This document shows, piece by piece, positions 1 through 8,008 of a DNA stretch of 64,000 bases; the stretch's first letter is position 1; every line of letters begins with the position of its first letter. A program made the position numbers and the translations under genes. The notes under the pieces were generated by a model, which worked only from the letters and a program-made list of their open reading frames with translations, was not told the DNA's origin and did no database searches. The stretch is from contig NZ_NGJU01000005.1 of NCBI RefSeq assembly GCF_003987495.1, forward strand, positions 1-64,000. Direction: 5' to 3'. Source of the DNA: Vagococcus salmoninarum. Lineage in GTDB: Bacteria > Bacillota > Bacilli > Lactobacillales > Vagococcaceae.

Positions 1-36
1 TTTAAACACCGCATTCTAATCAGTTTTAAAGTGACA

Positions 37-76
37 CAAAAAAGCAACTTCACCATTTCTGATGAAGCTGCCTAAG
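37..76 (-). terminator. Rho-independent terminator after the 461-aa gene
   Basis: Read on the minus strand, GCAGCTTCA and TGAAGTTGC form a stem with one mismatch around a short loop, followed by TTTTTT. It lies about 95 bases downstream of the stop codon of the minus-strand gene ending at 167, which it probably terminates. Confidence 0.6.
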
Positions 77-166
77 TAACTATTTATTCGACTAAATTTT
101 AGCCATCCACACAATTTGACGTAGAGCCAAAATAAGTCATGAGCGAAGCTGGTTTTTTCATTTTAA

Positions 167-1552
167 TTATTTTGAAAAGCGTTTTTTTATTTTACTTAGT
201 AAACTTTGATTTGGTGATTGCTGAGCCTTAGCTCCTTTTGAGTCTGCTAGTTCTTCAATCTTTAAAAATTCAATAATCAAGCCTTTTTGAGTCAGGGGCA
301 GTAGCAAACTAATTTTTTCTTTAGCGCCTGTTAACTCACTAAGCTTTTTCATGTGATGACGTTCTTTTAACTGTTCTAGGGGAAGATTACTCAAAGCCTC
401 GCCAGGCAAATAGAAACGTAAAACCCCTTGGTACTCTGAGTTAATCATCTGTTGGTTAAAGACTTCGATATATTGCTTAATGTAAAACTCGAAGGCCTTT
501 AAGCCACTGTCCAACATATAAATGGGGTTAATCGTCCAGTAAGCAATTAACTGTTTGTTTTTTTCGTCACGCCAAGGAAAATAAGCATTTTCATTTAAAA
601 CACCATAACGTCGACCTTCGACATACTGATTAGTCGGGCCATTAAACAATCGGGTAGTAAAATGTCTAGCTTTAAGTTTCGTCGTCGGTTGTAAAGAACT
701 GTTCTGAAACTGAATCATTTGAGTACCATTATTAAAAGTTGTAAATTCAGTATACGCTTCCCGCATAACCCCTACCCCGTTCCGCCATTCTAAATGATCG
801 AAACCAAGTTGGTCTCTAAATAAAAATTGAAACTTAATGTTTTGGGAGTGCTGCCATAAATGGGGATCAGAATATAAGACTACTTTCACAGTTTTCTCCG
901 AGATTGCCGAAACACTTGTTACTTGCTGTAAATCGAGAAAGACTTTTTTAGGAATCACTTGAAAATAATCCCTCGTATACCACATTTGCCAACATGACGT
1001 AAAAGTCAGTTCTTCAAGCTGATAGTCATAGCCACTCAGTTGACTCGTATCGACGATTTCTTGATGATTTTGATCATACATGACAGGTAGTTCTTTCGGA
1101 AAATCTAAGTTTTCTAACTGTCGCTCCTGAAAAGTTTGAAGGTTGTGACTTAAAAATTCTGCCAATGGGCGGATAAAGGCGTAACTACCAGTTTTCTCCA
1201 TCAACTGATTGACATAATCTTCAAGGAGATTCTGGTTGGTGACATACGTTTCTTCTATTAATAAAAAACGTTGATGGCTTGTTTGATTACTATAAACGTA
1301 AGAAAGTTCTTCTTGCTGGTTTTTTAAAGTTAAAACAATCCGTGACTCGAACTCAAATTCTTTTTTATTTAAAAAGTCAGTGAACTGGCTAAAAGATAAG
1401 TCACTTTCATGATTGTCTATTTTTAAATGATAAACTTGATTAATTCCTAATAATTGTCCTAGAATCCCCCAATTATTAAGACTATTTATTAAAGATAGCT
1501 GATTTTTATGCGTTTCTTTTGTAACAACATAAAGTTTAAACGGTTCTGACAT
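167..1552 (-). CDS. Unrecognised 461-aa soluble protein
   Basis: I do not recognise this family. The protein has no evident signal peptide or membrane segment and is rich in aromatic and charged residues. The C-terminus is basic and low-complexity (ends KIKKRFSK), which may be a flexible or nucleic-acid or membrane-contacting tail. The ATG start has a strong AAGGAGGAG ribosome binding site. The gene stands alone: divergent from the 61-aa gene at 1713 and followed by its own terminator near position 40. Nothing nearby suggests a pathway. The reading frame is long, has a good ribosome binding site and is terminated, so it is very likely a real gene of unknown function. Confidence 0.8.
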   Translation of the reverse strand: MSEPFKLYVVTKETHKNQLSLINSLNNWGILGQLLGINQVYHLKIDNHESDLSFSQFTDFLNKKEFEFESRIVLTLKNQQEELSYVYSNQTSHQRFLLIEETYVTNQNLLEDYVNQLMEKTGSYAFIRPLAEFLSHNLQTFQERQLENLDFPKELPVMYDQNHQEIVDTSQLSGYDYQLEELTFTSCWQMWYTRDYFQVIPKKVFLDLQQVTSVSAISEKTVKVVLYSDPHLWQHSQNIKFQFLFRDQLGFDHLEWRNGVGVMREAYTEFTTFNNGTQMIQFQNSSLQPTTKLKARHFTTRLFNGPTNQYVEGRRYGVLNENAYFPWRDEKNKQLIAYWTINPIYMLDSGLKAFEFYIKQYIEVFNQQMINSEYQGVLRFYLPGEALSNLPLEQLKERHHMKKLSELTGAKEKISLLLPLTQKGLIIEFLKIEELADSKGAKAQQSPNQSLLSKIKKRFSK

Positions 1553-1638
1553 TATCGCGTCTCCTCCTTACTATGTTATTATAACTCATAAAAATAGCTA
1601 TCGTCTATTTACTTTACATCCCTTTAAAACATTATTAG

Positions 1639-1667
1639 ATGACAACTCTCTTAAAAAGTCTTATACT
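1639..1667 (+). promoter_or_regulatory. Predicted sigma-A promoter of the 61-aa gene
   Basis: ATGACA (-35), a 17-base spacer and TATACT (-10) lie about 45 bases before the ATG at 1713. Each hexamer differs from consensus at one position. Confidence 0.55.
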
Positions 1668-1712
1668 AAGAATGAATCGTTACTACTGTATCAATACTTA
1701 GGAGGAAGAAAC

Positions 1713-1898
1713 ATGGGCTTAAAATATAATAAGATTGATAACTTAGGGAAACTTTTTGAAGAGTTTGCCATTGATCCCGATCAAGTTGAAAATCAAGAAC
1801 GAGCAAATCAAGCACAAAAAGAAGCTGATTATTTTTTAAATAAAGAACAAGAGCAAATTGCTAAGCAAGCCCTTGAAGCAAAAAAGGAAAATCTCTAA
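1713..1898 (+). CDS. Small charged helical protein, 61 aa, unknown
   Basis: A 61-residue, highly charged, probably alpha-helical protein rich in Glu, Lys and Gln, with no membrane segment. It begins at an ATG behind a near-perfect AGGAGGAAG ribosome binding site and has a good sigma-A promoter upstream. Its stop codon lies in the loop region of a hairpin terminator, so transcript end and coding end coincide. This is a single-gene transcription unit. I do not recognise the family; no function is proposed. Confidence 0.7.
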   Translation: MGLKYNKIDNLGKLFEEFAIDPDQVENQERANQAQKEADYFLNKEQEQIAKQALEAKKENL

Positions 1899-1915
1899 GA
1901 TTTTCCTTTTTTTTT
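1881..1915. terminator. Bidirectional terminator between the 61-aa gene and thrE
   Basis: A perfect 14-bp stem (1881-1894 with 1898-1911) with a 3-base loop, flanked by A-runs and T-runs. The T-run serves the plus-strand small gene; the A-run on the other side gives a T-tail for the minus-strand ThrE gene ending at 1914. The stop codon of the small gene (1896-1898) sits at the loop. Confidence 0.85.
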
Positions 1916-2354
1916 AGACTCTTTTAGTTCGTAAATTACGACGGGCCAGATCAAAGACAATTAAGCCACCAGCAATCGCCCCAGCAATGGCTAAGACACG
2001 AATGCCGTAAAACATCGCAATGTTATACTCCCCGATTACTAAGTTGTAAGTCATTTTATAAGAGATTCCACCAGGTACTAAGGCGACAATTCCCGGGATG
2101 TTGTAGAGGGTCGCGGGAGTGTGACGATGACGGGCAAAGTAATAACTAACGGCAGCGATTGTTACGGCTCCTAAGAAAGTTGAAATTGTTACACTGATTC
2201 CGACAATTCCTGCTAACCAGTAAACTAGCCAGCCGACAGCCCCGCTAATGCCACTATAAACAATCGAGTCTTTCGGCACACGCATAATGATTGCAAAACC
2301 GACAGACGAGATAAAACTTAACACTACTTGCTCTATTAATTTTAGTATAATCAT
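1914..2354 (-). CDS. Threonine/serine exporter, ThrE-like C-terminal half
   Basis: A 146-aa integral membrane protein with about four hydrophobic helices, matching the short C-terminal module of ThrE-type threonine/serine exporters (ThrE_2/DUF3815). In many Firmicutes the exporter is split into this small subunit and a larger partner; the partner is the next gene upstream (2366-3112), with an 11-base gap. The start is an ATG behind AGGAGGAG. The two proteins probably form one inner-membrane exporter. Substrate is inferred from the family only. Transcription ends at the bidirectional hairpin 1881-1915. Confidence 0.8.
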   Translation of the reverse strand: MIILKLIEQVVLSFISSVGFAIIMRVPKDSIVYSGISGAVGWLVYWLAGIVGISVTISTFLGAVTIAAVSYYFARHRHTPATLYNIPGIVALVPGGISYKMTYNLVIGEYNIAMFYGIRVLAIAGAIAGGLIVFDLARRNLRTKRV

Positions 2355-2365
2355 TTTTTCTCCTC

Positions 2366-3112
2366 CTATTGCATGACGTTAAAAGCGACAGCAATGCCTG
2401 CGCCAATCATCGAAGCGATAATCAAGGCTTCGACCCCACGACTAATGCCAGATAGCATGTGCCCTTCTTGTAAGTCACGAACCGTATTAGTAATTGCAAC
2501 CCCTGGTACTAAAGGCATGATGCTTCCGATAATCATATGATCAATCGAGACATTTAGACCGATTTTAGTCATCATAAACGCACTTACCCCGATGACAAAA
2601 GAGGCAATGAATTCATCGACATACTTTAATTTAAAATAAGTCACACTAAACATGTAAACAGCATAACCGATGCCACCAACTAAACAAGTGGCTAAGAAAT
2701 TACTCCAAGTTCCACCTAGTAAAATCATTAAGCAGCCACTTAAAATAGCCGCACTAATTATTTTCAACGTTAATATTTCCGGTGCTTTCACTTGATCAAT
2801 CTGATTTAGCTCCCGATTTAATTCGTGTAAACTAATTTGTTCAACTGAAAACTGCCACGACAAATCGTTGACTTGAGAGACTTTTTCTAAGTTAGTCGTT
2901 CGCTCACTAATCCGTTTCATTTGAATGCTTTTAGTGCTTTCCAAGCCCATTAAGACAATTGTTTGGGTAACAAAACTAATTCCCTCTTCTTGATGAAAGT
3001 TGTCGGCAATGCGATTCATCGTATCTTCAACCCGATACATTTCCGCCCCATTTTCTAACATGATTTTGCCTGCTAAGACACATGTTTCTAATAAAAAATC
3101 TTTCTCATTCAC
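2366..3112 (-). CDS. Threonine/serine exporter, ThrE-like N-terminal half
   Basis: A 248-aa protein of the ThrE/DUF1212 family: a cytoplasmic N-terminal domain of about 110 residues, then about five hydrophobic helices. The segment LVPGVAITNTVRDL is typical of the family. Translation starts at GTG (3112) behind GGAGGG; a nearer ATG is out of frame and stops after three codons. It sits 43 bases after the RpiR regulator gene on the same strand and just before the second ThrE half. The three genes are therefore probably one operon, and the regulator may control amino-acid export. Confidence 0.8.
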   Translation of the reverse strand: MNEKDFLLETCVLAGKIMLENGAEMYRVEDTMNRIADNFHQEEGISFVTQTIVLMGLESTKSIQMKRISERTTNLEKVSQVNDLSWQFSVEQISLHELNRELNQIDQVKAPEILTLKIISAAILSGCLMILLGGTWSNFLATCLVGGIGYAVYMFSVTYFKLKYVDEFIASFVIGVSAFMMTKIGLNVSIDHMIIGSIMPLVPGVAITNTVRDLQEGHMLSGISRGVEALIIASMIGAGIAVAFNVMQ

Positions 3113-3155
3113 TCATGAGCCCTCCTATTTTCCTTAGTAATTGATTATTGACCAG

Positions 3156-4013
3156 TTAGTCTAATTTAGTTGCAGCAATAACTTCCCTAATTTGATCTAA
3201 GCTATCACTAGACTTTTCCCGATCTCGGTACATGACATTAACAAATAAGCCATCTACTAAACTCAACTGGGTTAAACGGGAAGCTAAGGCTTCTGGTCGA
3301 TACTCCACTTCTTTAGAGGTAGATAATAAACAAATATCTGCTAAAGCTGCTAAAGGCGATAATAAGAAGCTAGTAATCACAATCAGTTTGGCACCACTTT
3401 TTTTGACTTGACCGGCTATTTGAAGAATGTCCCGGCTTTGACCGGAATGAGAGATTAAAACGGCACAGTCATTTTCCGCCATTTTAGCCGCTTGCATTAA
3501 CTGGATATGGCTATCGGTAGCACAGCTCACTGCTAAGGGGCTTCTCAAAAACTTATGATAGGCGTCCATGGCAATCACATTTGATCCACCAATGCCGAAA
3601 AAGTAAATGGTTTGAGAATGAAGCAATAAAGAGACTGCACCTTCAAAATTTCTTTCATCTAAGAGTTCGACAGTATCTGTTAAAGCTTGACGGTTGGCTT
3701 CAAAGACTTTTTTGGCAATCGTCTTAGCAGTATCTTTTTCTGAAATGCCTTCATAAATGTCATGGCTTAATGGTTGTTCTTGTTTTTTAAATGTTGCTAA
3801 ATCAATTTTAAATTCTTTATACCCCTTATAACCTAATCTTTGACAAAAACGAAAGACAGTTGACTCTGCCATCCCTAGCTGTCTGGAAAGGTCACCAATT
3901 GATTGATGGATAATTCGTTCTGGAAAATTTATGATATAATCAGCAATTTGCTGTTCTTTACGACTAATATCGCGATAAACAGAATTAATTTTTAGTTCGA
4001 TTGGATTCTTCAT
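3156..4013 (-). CDS. RpiR/MurR-family transcriptional regulator
   Basis: A 285-aa regulator with an N-terminal helix-turn-helix (about residues 1-77, including AESTVFRFCQRLGYKGYKEF) and a C-terminal SIS sugar-phosphate-binding domain (about 120-260, with FFGIGGS and VLISHSGQSRDI). Known members sense phosphorylated sugars or sugar acids. It is divergent from the 6-phosphogluconate dehydrogenase gene, whose promoter holds a perfect inverted repeat (4090-4110). This makes it the likely regulator of gnd, with 6-phosphogluconate or a related sugar phosphate as a plausible ligand (inference). The ATG start has AAAGGAAAG upstream. Confidence 0.85.
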   Translation of the reverse strand: MKNPIELKINSVYRDISRKEQQIADYIINFPERIIHQSIGDLSRQLGMAESTVFRFCQRLGYKGYKEFKIDLATFKKQEQPLSHDIYEGISEKDTAKTIAKKVFEANRQALTDTVELLDERNFEGAVSLLLHSQTIYFFGIGGSNVIAMDAYHKFLRSPLAVSCATDSHIQLMQAAKMAENDCAVLISHSGQSRDILQIAGQVKKSGAKLIVITSFLLSPLAALADICLLSTSKEVEYRPEALASRLTQLSLVDGLFVNVMYRDREKSSDSLDQIREVIAATKLD

Positions 4014-4087
4014 CGGTCTTTCCTTTCTAATAAAAAATGTTAATTTTATTATAACACGGCAGAAGAAAAATTAAATTCTTTATTAAC

Positions 4088-4116
4088 TTGAATAAAATAA
4101 AATTTTATTCTATAAT
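4088..4116 (+). promoter_or_regulatory. gnd promoter with operator-like palindrome
   Basis: TTGAAT (4088-4093), a 17-base spacer and TATAAT (4111-4116) form a strong sigma-A promoter. A perfect inverted repeat, GAATAAAAT-AAA-ATTTTATTC (4090-4110), fills the spacer and overlaps the -35. Its placement suits repression, most simply by the adjacent RpiR-type protein; that link is inference. Confidence 0.65.
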
Positions 4117-4150
4117 GAATATAATAAAATAAAATATCGGAGTGATGACA

Positions 4151-5050
4151 ATGGAATTAGGTTTAGTAGGTTTAGGAAAAATGGGTATGAATTTAGCGAT
4201 TAATATGACTCGTGAAAATCACGAGATTATTGCCACAGATATCAACGTAGACTCTCGTCAACAAGCAGAGGGACTTAATGTAAAAACTGCTGAGACCTTG
4301 AGCGCTTTAGTGCAAGCCTTACCACAACGAAAAATCATTTGGGTCATGGTCCCAACTGGTGCCCCTCTTGAGGGTGTCCTTGAAGAACTACTAACCCTTT
4401 TAAAACCTAATGACATCGTTATCGATGGCGGAAATTCTAACTTTAAAGAATCTGTGGCCCACGCTGCTAAATTTAAAGCACAAGGCATTCATTTCCTTGA
4501 TGTTGGAACAAGTGGTGGAACGAGTGGCGCTAATGCTGGCGCTTGTTTAATGATTGGTGGAGAGGAAGAGGTGTTTGCTGACTTAGAACCTTTATTTAAA
4601 GATATTTCCTTGACTGATGGCTACTTATACACTGGCGCAGTCGGTAGTGGACACTTTTTAAAAATGGTTCATAACGGGATTGAATACGGGATGATGCAAG
4701 CCATTGCTGAAGGCTTTGAAGTTTTAGAGGGCGGTCCTTTTGATTATAATTTAGCCGAAGTTGCCAAAGTTTGGAATCACGGCTCAGTTGTCCGTTCATG
4801 GTTAATGGAACTAGCTGAAGATGCCTTTAAAGAAGACGCTAAACTAGAAAACATCAAAGGTGTAATGAATTCTTCTGGTGAAGGAAAATGGACTGTTGAA
4901 ACCGCTCTTGATTATCAGATCCCGACACCCGTCATCGCCCTTTCATTGATTATGCGTTACCGCTCGTTATACGACGATACTTTTACAGGTAAAGTTGTTG
5001 CTGCTTTACGGAATGGTTTTGGTGGCCATGAGATTGTCAAAAAAGATTAA
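4151..5050 (+). CDS. gnd: 6-phosphogluconate dehydrogenase, short form
   Basis: Oxidative decarboxylation of 6-phosphogluconate to ribulose 5-phosphate (pentose phosphate or gluconate pathway, cytosol). The Rossmann motif GLVGLGKMG opens the protein; DGGNSNF, GTSGGTSGA and KMVHNGIEYGMMQA are substrate and catalytic motifs. At 299 aa it belongs to the short YqeC-like group rather than the 470-aa classical enzyme. An Asp after the second strand (ATDIN) points to NAD rather than NADP (inference). I place the start at ATG 4151 because GGAGTGA at 4139-4145 is correctly spaced for it. In-frame GTG 4142 and ATG 4145 lie inside that site. Divergent RpiR gene probably regulates it. Confidence 0.9.
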   Translation: MELGLVGLGKMGMNLAINMTRENHEIIATDINVDSRQQAEGLNVKTAETLSALVQALPQRKIIWVMVPTGAPLEGVLEELLTLLKPNDIVIDGGNSNFKESVAHAAKFKAQGIHFLDVGTSGGTSGANAGACLMIGGEEEVFADLEPLFKDISLTDGYLYTGAVGSGHFLKMVHNGIEYGMMQAIAEGFEVLEGGPFDYNLAEVAKVWNHGSVVRSWLMELAEDAFKEDAKLENIKGVMNSSGEGKWTVETALDYQIPTPVIALSLIMRYRSLYDDTFTGKVVAALRNGFGGHEIVKKD

Positions 5051-5087
5051 ACTAATTTACTACGAAACCCCCAAAATTTACTAAACT

Positions 5088-5128
5088 AAAAGGCAGACCA
5101 GTGACTAATGTCACTGACCTGCCTTTTT
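5088..5128. terminator. Bidirectional terminator between gnd and the J-like gene
   Basis: A long hairpin: AAAGGCAG and CTGCCTTTTT pair outside, CAGTGAC and GTCACTG pair inside, with a TAAT loop. A-run and T-run on the two sides let it serve gnd (plus) and the gene ending at 5139 (minus). Confidence 0.85.
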
Positions 5129-5138
5129 ATGCTTTACT

Positions 5139-7304
5139 TTACTCAGTTATCATTAAGGGAATGGCGCTCTCTGCTTCTTTTATCATTGTTGCAAGCTCAC
5201 TTGATTCATATTCAAATTCGATATCATCAACTAGTTTACTAGCCCGACCATACTGATCTAATTCTACTACTAGTAATAATTCTTTTTCTTGGTTGTTGAT
5301 CAAAATAACCGGTTCCTTGGTGGATTTTTGACTTATTTTATACGTACCATCAATCAAATCATCAGCTACAAATTGGTAGCTACTAAATTCCAAGTCTTCC
5401 ATTAAGTCATTGTTAACTAAACCAACTAAATTATCAAGCTCCATGTCACGTTCCCAATCATCTATTGCCAAGTAGTTTTCAATTAATGCCGAAACAATTA
5501 TTTGGGGTGCCACGGTAATCTTCGCAACTAATTCATCCCATTTCTCTCGACCAAGATTCTCCCAACGAGTGCCAAATACAGCTTCAACAGCACTATCATT
5601 TAAGATTAAAATAACATCCGCTTGATTGTCAGTCAAAAACAAAAAATCGACTTGCTCTTCTGCTTGATGGCTTTTTATAATCTCATCTCTCAAACTATTG
5701 TCAGTTGTTCCTTCATCGGCAATATAATAATCACGTTGATAATTAACAAATAGTTCTTTTAACTCATTAGGAACATAGCTCTCAATAAATTCCGTTTGTC
5801 TAATTTCTCGATCACTGCGATAAGCTTCCCTAAGGAAGTATTCATAAAACTCGCCTTCTATTGTATCAGGATAACTTAAATCTTCTCCATTTTGATCGGT
5901 TTCTTCAAACTCATCTTCGTACATCGAGAAATTTTCTTCCTGATTACCAAAAATATTACCTAGTAAAGAAATCCCGATGGCTGCTAAAACAACAAATCGA
6001 ATTAAGATTGCAGGACTCAGGTTAGACATTTGTGGTAATTTTTTTAGTGGGATCGCTTTTTTTTGTAACAACTGCGGGGAAAAACTATTTTTAGTCACTA
6101 ATGGTTTAACTAACTGGGCACTGGAACCTTTAATTTGGGAAAAATATTTTTTAGCTTGTTCTTGATCGTTCACTGCATAAAATGCGAGACCGATTAGTAA
6201 GACTTTTAAGTCTGCTTCTAAATAAACTTCACTACTATTTTTTAAGGTAGTACTTTCTTTTGGCGTTATTTTTTTTGTCCGAAAGACAGTAAATACTGTT
6301 CGTAAAAAAACTGCTGTTTGATTTTTTTCTGTTGCTAAATTACTATTTAAAGGCAATAAATGCTTTTCGATTGCTGTTAAGGATTCCCGATTAGTCACAA
6401 CTTTTTCAAGATTTTCTTTAATCACAAAGACTGCTGCTAAGTTTTCAATATCTTGATCAAGCAAGGACTGACCTTGTAACCAGTCAGGATTTTGAGCAAA
6501 CTTTTCTAATAGTTTTTTGATTTCAAATGAATGACTTTGCCAGTCCTTTCGCGATACTAGTAAAAACAACTGATATCGGGTTTCAAAATACGAATACGCC
6601 TCTTCTTCTGGTAAGTATAAAACTATCTCAAAGGAAAAGTCTGGTAGTTCACTAATGTCGTAATACCAATTTTTAGTACTCGTTAATTCCAACTGATCCA
6701 TTTCAAACTCTTCATATAAATAAAATAAAACAGTTTTAGGCAAATAAATTAATTCATCAGCTAAAAAAGGCAACAACAACTGTTGATAAGTTTGCAACTC
6801 TTGAGTAATATCCTTTTTATATGATGCCAGCAACTTTTGCCAACTCGATTTCTGAATTTTTTCTGGCCAGTCCTTTAATAATTGTTCTAACTCGCGACTG
6901 AAATCTTTACTATCTACTTTCCCTTCAATTGGTACCTCTGTTACAGTAATAGTTGGGAGCTTTGACTGCCCTTTCTTGTCTTGATTCACTTCATCTTTCA
7001 GTTCTTTTTCTGGCATTAAAGTGTCTTTAACTTTTGGGACTGTCCCTCTATCTTGTCTCTCAGAAGTCCTTTGAAAGTCCTTTTGATTTATTTTTTCAGT
7101 TTTACGTTCTAATTGATTAGTCTGCCCTTCAATAAAAGCAATTGCCGCTTGTTCAGCATCTGTTAATTTTTGATAGGCGTCAGGCTGAAGCTCACCTTTC
7201 ACTTCTTGATTTTTTAGTTGCCGAACTTGATCAACATAGGCTTTTTTCACTTGATATATTTTTGTCGTTGGTTCAATTTTTAACACTTCCCAAAACCAGC
7301 TCAT
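5139..7304 (-). CDS. Large membrane protein with a degenerate J-like N-terminus
   Basis: A 721-aa protein. Residues 1-60 look like a J-domain (WEVLKIEPTTKIYQVKKAY matches helices I-II), but the HPD tripeptide needed to stimulate DnaK is absent, so it is J-like rather than a proven co-chaperone. A charged linker follows (about 60-130), then a helical domain, one transmembrane segment (about 431-451) and a 265-residue acidic C-terminal domain. With cytoplasmic J-like N-terminus the C-terminal part would face outside. Start ATG has AAGGGGGG upstream. It is a single-gene unit ended by the hairpin 5088-5128. Function unknown. Confidence 0.75.
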   Translation of the reverse strand: MSWFWEVLKIEPTTKIYQVKKAYVDQVRQLKNQEVKGELQPDAYQKLTDAEQAAIAFIEGQTNQLERKTEKINQKDFQRTSERQDRGTVPKVKDTLMPEKELKDEVNQDKKGQSKLPTITVTEVPIEGKVDSKDFSRELEQLLKDWPEKIQKSSWQKLLASYKKDITQELQTYQQLLLPFLADELIYLPKTVLFYLYEEFEMDQLELTSTKNWYYDISELPDFSFEIVLYLPEEEAYSYFETRYQLFLLVSRKDWQSHSFEIKKLLEKFAQNPDWLQGQSLLDQDIENLAAVFVIKENLEKVVTNRESLTAIEKHLLPLNSNLATEKNQTAVFLRTVFTVFRTKKITPKESTTLKNSSEVYLEADLKVLLIGLAFYAVNDQEQAKKYFSQIKGSSAQLVKPLVTKNSFSPQLLQKKAIPLKKLPQMSNLSPAILIRFVVLAAIGISLLGNIFGNQEENFSMYEDEFEETDQNGEDLSYPDTIEGEFYEYFLREAYRSDREIRQTEFIESYVPNELKELFVNYQRDYYIADEGTTDNSLRDEIIKSHQAEEQVDFLFLTDNQADVILILNDSAVEAVFGTRWENLGREKWDELVAKITVAPQIIVSALIENYLAIDDWERDMELDNLVGLVNNDLMEDLEFSSYQFVADDLIDGTYKISQKSTKEPVILINNQEKELLLVVELDQYGRASKLVDDIEFEYESSELATMIKEAESAIPLMITE

Positions 7305-7371
7305 TATTATCCCCCCTTTTTCTTAATTGTAAGTTCATTATACCGTTTATTGAAGACTTTAGCCTACTTTT

Positions 7372-7409
7372 TTAAAAAAAGAAACTAGTCAATTGGTTTA
7401 GACTAGTTT
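7372..7409 (-). terminator. Terminator of the GNAT gene
   Basis: On the minus strand, AAACTAGTC and GACTAGTTT form a 9-bp stem around a 10-base loop, followed by CTTTTTTT. The stem overlaps the stop codon of the acetyltransferase gene. Confidence 0.8.
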
Positions 7410-7891
7410 GATTCATCTAATTTTTTTAAATACCATAACTCCATTGCGCCATGTTCAGAGCCTGCTAAAGGTTCTTCTAATAATTCAAAGCCATATTTTT
7501 GATATAAACGATTAGCGATGTCCAAACGTTTTGTCGTTTCCAAATAAATCCCCTGATATTCTTTGGCAGCCTCACCCAGTATTTTGTCCATTAACAAGCG
7601 AGATATTCCTTGTCCTTGGGCTGCTGGCGCAACATATAGTTTTTGAAGCTCACAAATCGTAGTTTCTTGACCAAAGGGCCCAAATCCTCCACAACCGACG
7701 ACTTGGTCCTGATCTGTGACAACTACCCAATAACTTCCATGACCTTTTCTTTGGTAATACTCAGTCAAGTTAGCTAATTGTGGATCATAATAGGCTGTCC
7801 CCGGAATATCTAAGTTAAAACTTTTCAATGTTTTTTGAATCAATCTTTGAACTTGTCGATTGTCTTTCTTTTGAATTTCACGAATTTTCAT
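7403..7891 (-). CDS. GNAT-family N-acetyltransferase
   Basis: A 162-aa single-domain acetyltransferase. The acetyl-CoA-binding strand-turn-helix is visible as LYVAPAAQGQGISRLLMDKI (about residues 88-107), and the C-terminal ANRLYQKYGFELLEEP is the usual last strand pair. Length is normal for the fold. It acts in the cytosol on a small molecule or protein N-terminus that cannot be told from sequence. Start ATG has TAGGAGGC upstream. The gene lies alone between two terminators; its neighbours say nothing about the substrate. Confidence 0.85.
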   Translation of the reverse strand: MKIREIQKKDNRQVQRLIQKTLKSFNLDIPGTAYYDPQLANLTEYYQRKGHGSYWVVVTDQDQVVGCGGFGPFGQETTICELQKLYVAPAAQGQGISRLLMDKILGEAAKEYQGIYLETTKRLDIANRLYQKYGFELLEEPLAGSEHGAMELWYLKKLDESN

Positions 7892-7964
7892 CGATTGCCT
7901 CCTAATTCTGATTTTATTTTTAACTATATCAAACTCTAAAAGAAATAACTAGCAATTGTGGCTA

Positions 7965-8005
7965 AAAATAAAAAGGAGACTAACTTTCCCTAGTTAGAAT
8001 CCTTT
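7965..8005 (-). terminator. Terminator of the filament operon
   Basis: Minus-strand AAAGGA, two mismatched bases and CTAACT-type arms form a stem (AAAGGATTCTAACT with AGTTAGTCTCCTTT) followed by TTTTATTTTT. It follows the C39 peptidase gene and would close the flagellin-to-peptidase run. Confidence 0.7.
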
Positions 8006-8008
8006 CAC

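Noticed and set aside
4134-4159. CCGATAT on the minus strand with TAAT 15 bases before, like a sigma-28 promoter
   Set aside because: It would point into the RpiR gene from inside the gnd start region; the context is housekeeping, and it overlaps the gnd ribosome binding site. Probably chance.
7142-7375. 77-codon plus-strand frame at the start of the J-like gene
   Set aside because: Antisense to the N-terminal coding region, crosses the likely promoter and has no ribosome binding site.
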